From Hyphococcus sp. (lineage in GTDB: Bacteria > Pseudomonadota > Alphaproteobacteria > Caulobacterales > Parvularculaceae), in assembly GCA_021776345.1 (NCBI GenBank), contig JAJFGC010000218.1, forward strand, positions 1 through 46,110: a stretch of DNA of 46,110 bases, read 5' to 3'. Every line of letters starts with the position of its first letter. Position 1 is the first letter of the stretch. Below the pieces are notes generated by a model that had not been told where the DNA came from, did no database searches, and was given only the letters and a program-made list of their open reading frames with translations. The position numbers and the translations under genes were made by a program. This document shows, piece by piece, positions 44,126 through 46,110 of this stretch.

Positions 44126-44875
44126 ATGAAAGTCCTCGTGCCTGTCAAACGCGTGATCGATTACAACGTCAAAGTCCGGGTTAAATCGGATGAGAGCGGC
44201 GTCGATCTCGCCAATGTCAAAATGTCCATGAATCCGTTTGACGAGATTGCCGTTGAAGAGGCAATCCGGATGAAAGAAGCGGGAACGGTAACCGAGATTG
44301 TCGCCGTCTCAATCGGGCCGGAAAAGGCGCAGGATCAAATCCGCCAGGCGCTCGCCATGGGCGCTGACCGCGGGCTCCTGATCAAAACTGACGAGAATGT
44401 TGAGCCCCTCAGCGTCGCCAAGCTTCTCAAAGCTGTGGTCGATGAAGAAAAACCGGAGCTGGTTATACTCGGTAAGCAGGCAATCGACGACGACTCGAAC
44501 CAGACGGGCCAAATGCTCGCCGCCTTGCTCGGCTGGCCGCAAGGCACCTTCGCTTCGAAAGTTGAGAAAGACGGCGACAAGCTCAATGTCACCCGCGAAA
44601 TCGACGGCGGATTGCAGACAATCGCTATCAACATGCCCGCGATCGTCACCACCGACCTTCGCCTGAACGAGCCGCGTTATGCGTCTCTGCCCAACATTAT
44701 GAAGGCGAAGAAAAAACCTCTCGATGTCAAAGAGATTGGCGATTATGACGTCGATGTCACGCCGCGGCTTGAGACTGTGAAAGTGACCGAACCGCCGAAG
44801 CGCAAAGCCGGCGCCAAAGTCGAAAGCGTTGCGGAGCTGGTCGACAAACTCAAAAACGAAGCGGGAGTAATATAA
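44126..44875 (+). CDS. etfB: Electron transfer flavoprotein beta subunit
   Basis: A 249-residue subunit of ETF, which carries electrons from acyl-CoA and other dehydrogenases to ETF-quinone oxidoreductase. The start [18 protein letters not shown], the [18 protein letters not shown] stretch and [21 protein letters not shown] (AMP/FAD contact) are typical. CAGGAG precedes the ATG at 44126; a longer frame from 44009 has no support. The stop and the etfA start share one base (TAATG at 44873-44877). Confidence 0.96.
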   Translation: MKVLVPVKRVIDYNVKVRVKSDESGVDLANVKMSMNPFDEIAVEEAIRMKEAGTVTEIVAVSIGPEKAQDQIRQALAMGADRGLLIKTDENVEPLSVAKLLKAVVDEEKPELVILGKQAIDDDSNQTGQMLAALLGWPQGTFASKVEKDGDKLNVTREIDGGLQTIAINMPAIVTTDLRLNEPRYASLPNIMKAKKKPLDVKEIGDYDVDVTPRLETVKVTEPPKRKAGAKVESVAELVDKLKNEAGVI

Positions 44876-45807
44876 TGGCTGTATTGGTAATCGCCGATGT
44901 TCACGGCAATTCAATTGACGACTCCACGCATAAAACGGTTACCGCAGCACAAGCGATCGGCGGCGATGTCGATATCTTGATCGCTGGCGACGGCGCCGAT
45001 GATGCAGCCGCGGCGGCGGCAAAAATCTCCGGCGTGCGCAAGGTGCTGCATGCGGATGACCCTTCCTACGCACACCGCCTCGCAGAACCGCTCGCGGATT
45101 TGATCGTCAAGGTCGCCGCCGACTATGACGCCATCCTCAAAACCGCCGCGACAACTGGCAAAAACGTGATGCCTCGCGTCGCCGCGCTTCTCGATGTCAT
45201 GCAAATCTCAGAGATCGTATCTGTCGAAGGCCCGGACACCTTTGTTCGGCCGATTTATGCCGGCAATGCGATGCAGACGATAAAGTCGAACGATGCGAAA
45301 AAAGTGATCACTGTGCGCGCGACATCCTTCGCCGCCGCTGAAGAAGGCGGGAACGCCACAATCGAGAAAATCGACGCCGCCGGCGATCCGGGCATATCCT
45401 CTTTTGTTGGCGAAGAGCTGACAAAGTCTGACCGTCCGGAACTCACCGGCGCCAAGATTGTCATCTCTGGCGGGCGCGCGCTCGCATCCTACGAGAACTT
45501 CGAAAAATACATCTTCCCGATCGCAGACAAGCTTGGCGCCGCTGTCGGCGCTTCTCGCGCGGCGGTTGATGCCGGTTATGTCCCCAATGACTATCAGGTC
45601 GGCCAAACCGGCAAGGTCGTCGCCCCGGAACTTTACATTGCTGTCGGCATCTCCGGCGCGATCCAACACCTTGCAGGCATGAAGGACTCAAAAGTCATCG
45701 TCGCCATCAACAAAGATGAGGAAGCGCCAATCTTTCAGGTCGCCGATTACGGATTGGTCGCGGACCTCTTCAAGGCGCTGCCGGAATTGGAAGAGGCGTT
45801 GGGCTAG
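44875..45807 (+). CDS. etfA: Electron transfer flavoprotein alpha subunit
   Basis: A 310-residue FAD-binding subunit of ETF. The C-terminal FAD domain has [39 protein letters not shown] and [20 protein letters not shown], with [21 protein letters not shown] at the end, all standard ETF-alpha motifs. It is translationally coupled to etfB by an overlapping TAATG and ends at a strong terminator. Together they link fatty-acid and amino-acid oxidation to the respiratory chain. Confidence 0.97.
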   Translation: MAVLVIADVHGNSIDDSTHKTVTAAQAIGGDVDILIAGDGADDAAAAAAKISGVRKVLHADDPSYAHRLAEPLADLIVKVAADYDAILKTAATTGKNVMPRVAALLDVMQISEIVSVEGPDTFVRPIYAGNAMQTIKSNDAKKVITVRATSFAAAEEGGNATIEKIDAAGDPGISSFVGEELTKSDRPELTGAKIVISGGRALASYENFEKYIFPIADKLGAAVGASRAAVDAGYVPNDYQVGQTGKVVAPELYIAVGISGAIQHLAGMKDSKVIVAINKDEEAPIFQVADYGLVADLFKALPELEEALG

Positions 45808-45837
45808 CCCAAGCGCAACTCTGGATTTCATGATCAG

Positions 45838-45858
45838 CCCCGCTTCGGCGGGGTTTTT
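45838..45858 (+). terminator. Rho-independent terminator after etfA
   Basis: CCCCGC and GCGGGG pair around TTCG (45838-45853), followed by five T. It lies 30 bases after the etfA stop. Confidence 0.9.
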
Positions 45859-45944
45859 CATGGGTGAAATTCGGGCGCAAGAACCGGGTCGTTTGCTGAT
45901 CGTCAACCGGCCATGATTGCTCCACCAACACAGGAGCCATCTTC

Positions 45945-46110
45945 ATGTTATTTACGATCACCGGCCTCGACCCGCACGAATTCCAACCCTTGGTTGGTCT
46001 TTCCGATGACGAACTCGCCGAGCGCGGTATTGTCCGCAAAACAGCCGACGCCAAGCCCGGCTATCCCTGTCGTATCAGCTTGGAAGACGCAGAACCGGGT
46101 GAAACCGTTC
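45945..46110 (+). CDS. DUF1203 family protein, cut by the window end
   Basis: The frame opens at ATG 45945 with AGGAG at 45932-45936 and runs to the window edge without a stop (55 codons seen). The stretch KPGYPCRISLEDAEPGE fits the conserved start of the DUF1203 family, small proteins of unknown function that often occur near redox or metabolic genes. The C-terminal part lies beyond the window. Confidence 0.65.
   Translation, partial: MLFTITGLDPHEFQPLVGLSDDELAERGIVRKTADAKPGYPCRISLEDAEPGETV

Overview
The window looks like a chromosomal segment of an aerobic, flagellated, Gram-negative alphaproteobacterium. The evidence is an alphaproteobacterial aa3 cytochrome c oxidase operon (ctaC, ctaD, ctaB, coxF-like, ctaG, ctaE, DUF983, SURF1), a RegB/RegA (PrrBA, ActSR) redox two-component pair beside a Sco copper chaperone, two perfect CtrA-type boxes (TTAA-N7-TTAAC), a candidate EcfG-type stress promoter and an intracellular PHB depolymerase. 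Base and codon use look uniform. I see no rRNA, tRNA, CRISPR array, insertion sequence or prophage. A Caulobacterales/Parvularculales-like lineage is my guess; nothing in the window proves the genus.

Layout. 67-2048: HtpX protease, a GNAT acetyltransferase and an Ogt DNA-repair protein. 2107-8214: a glycan cluster with a membrane-anchored GT2, a GT4 glycosyltransferase, a SAM methyltransferase, a flippase-like UPF0104 protein and a divergent GT-C-like polytopic protein. 8335-9958: flagellar stator genes motA and motB behind a CtrA box. 10030-15245: a small acidic membrane protein, polA, a methyltransferase and phaZ. 15433-18080: sco divergent from regB-regA. 18231-20963: an M16 peptidase followed by a strong terminator.

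21200-24839: a tight four-gene operon with a second MotA/TolQ-like and OmpA-like pair, a cysteine-containing secreted protein and an M23 murein-hydrolase lipoprotein. It reads as an ion-driven envelope machine that could be coupled to peptidoglycan cutting, and it is my best candidate for a little-described system. Overlapping hairpins cover its ribosome binding site.

24842-33805 (minus strand): the cox operon. It carries an extra lipoprotein gene translationally coupled to DUF983. Between ctaD and ctaB there are two tandem paralogous small membrane proteins bounded by terminator-like hairpins. 34051-37086: a TPR protein, TldD, a 23-residue membrane micropeptide and a membrane protein behind the stress-type promoter. 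37208-41761: DUF3667, GluQ, a decayed DUF1287 gene, DoxX-like, YccF, GNAT and an orphan NfeD C-terminal domain; this is a zone of gene decay. 41837-46110: a secreted papain-like protein, a HIG1-domain protein, etfB-etfA and the start of a DUF1203 gene.

Together the genes cover respiration (oxidase, its assembly factors, HIG1, ETF, redox sensing), envelope glycan and peptidoglycan work, and motility. Family assignments come from reading motifs by eye; no database search was run.
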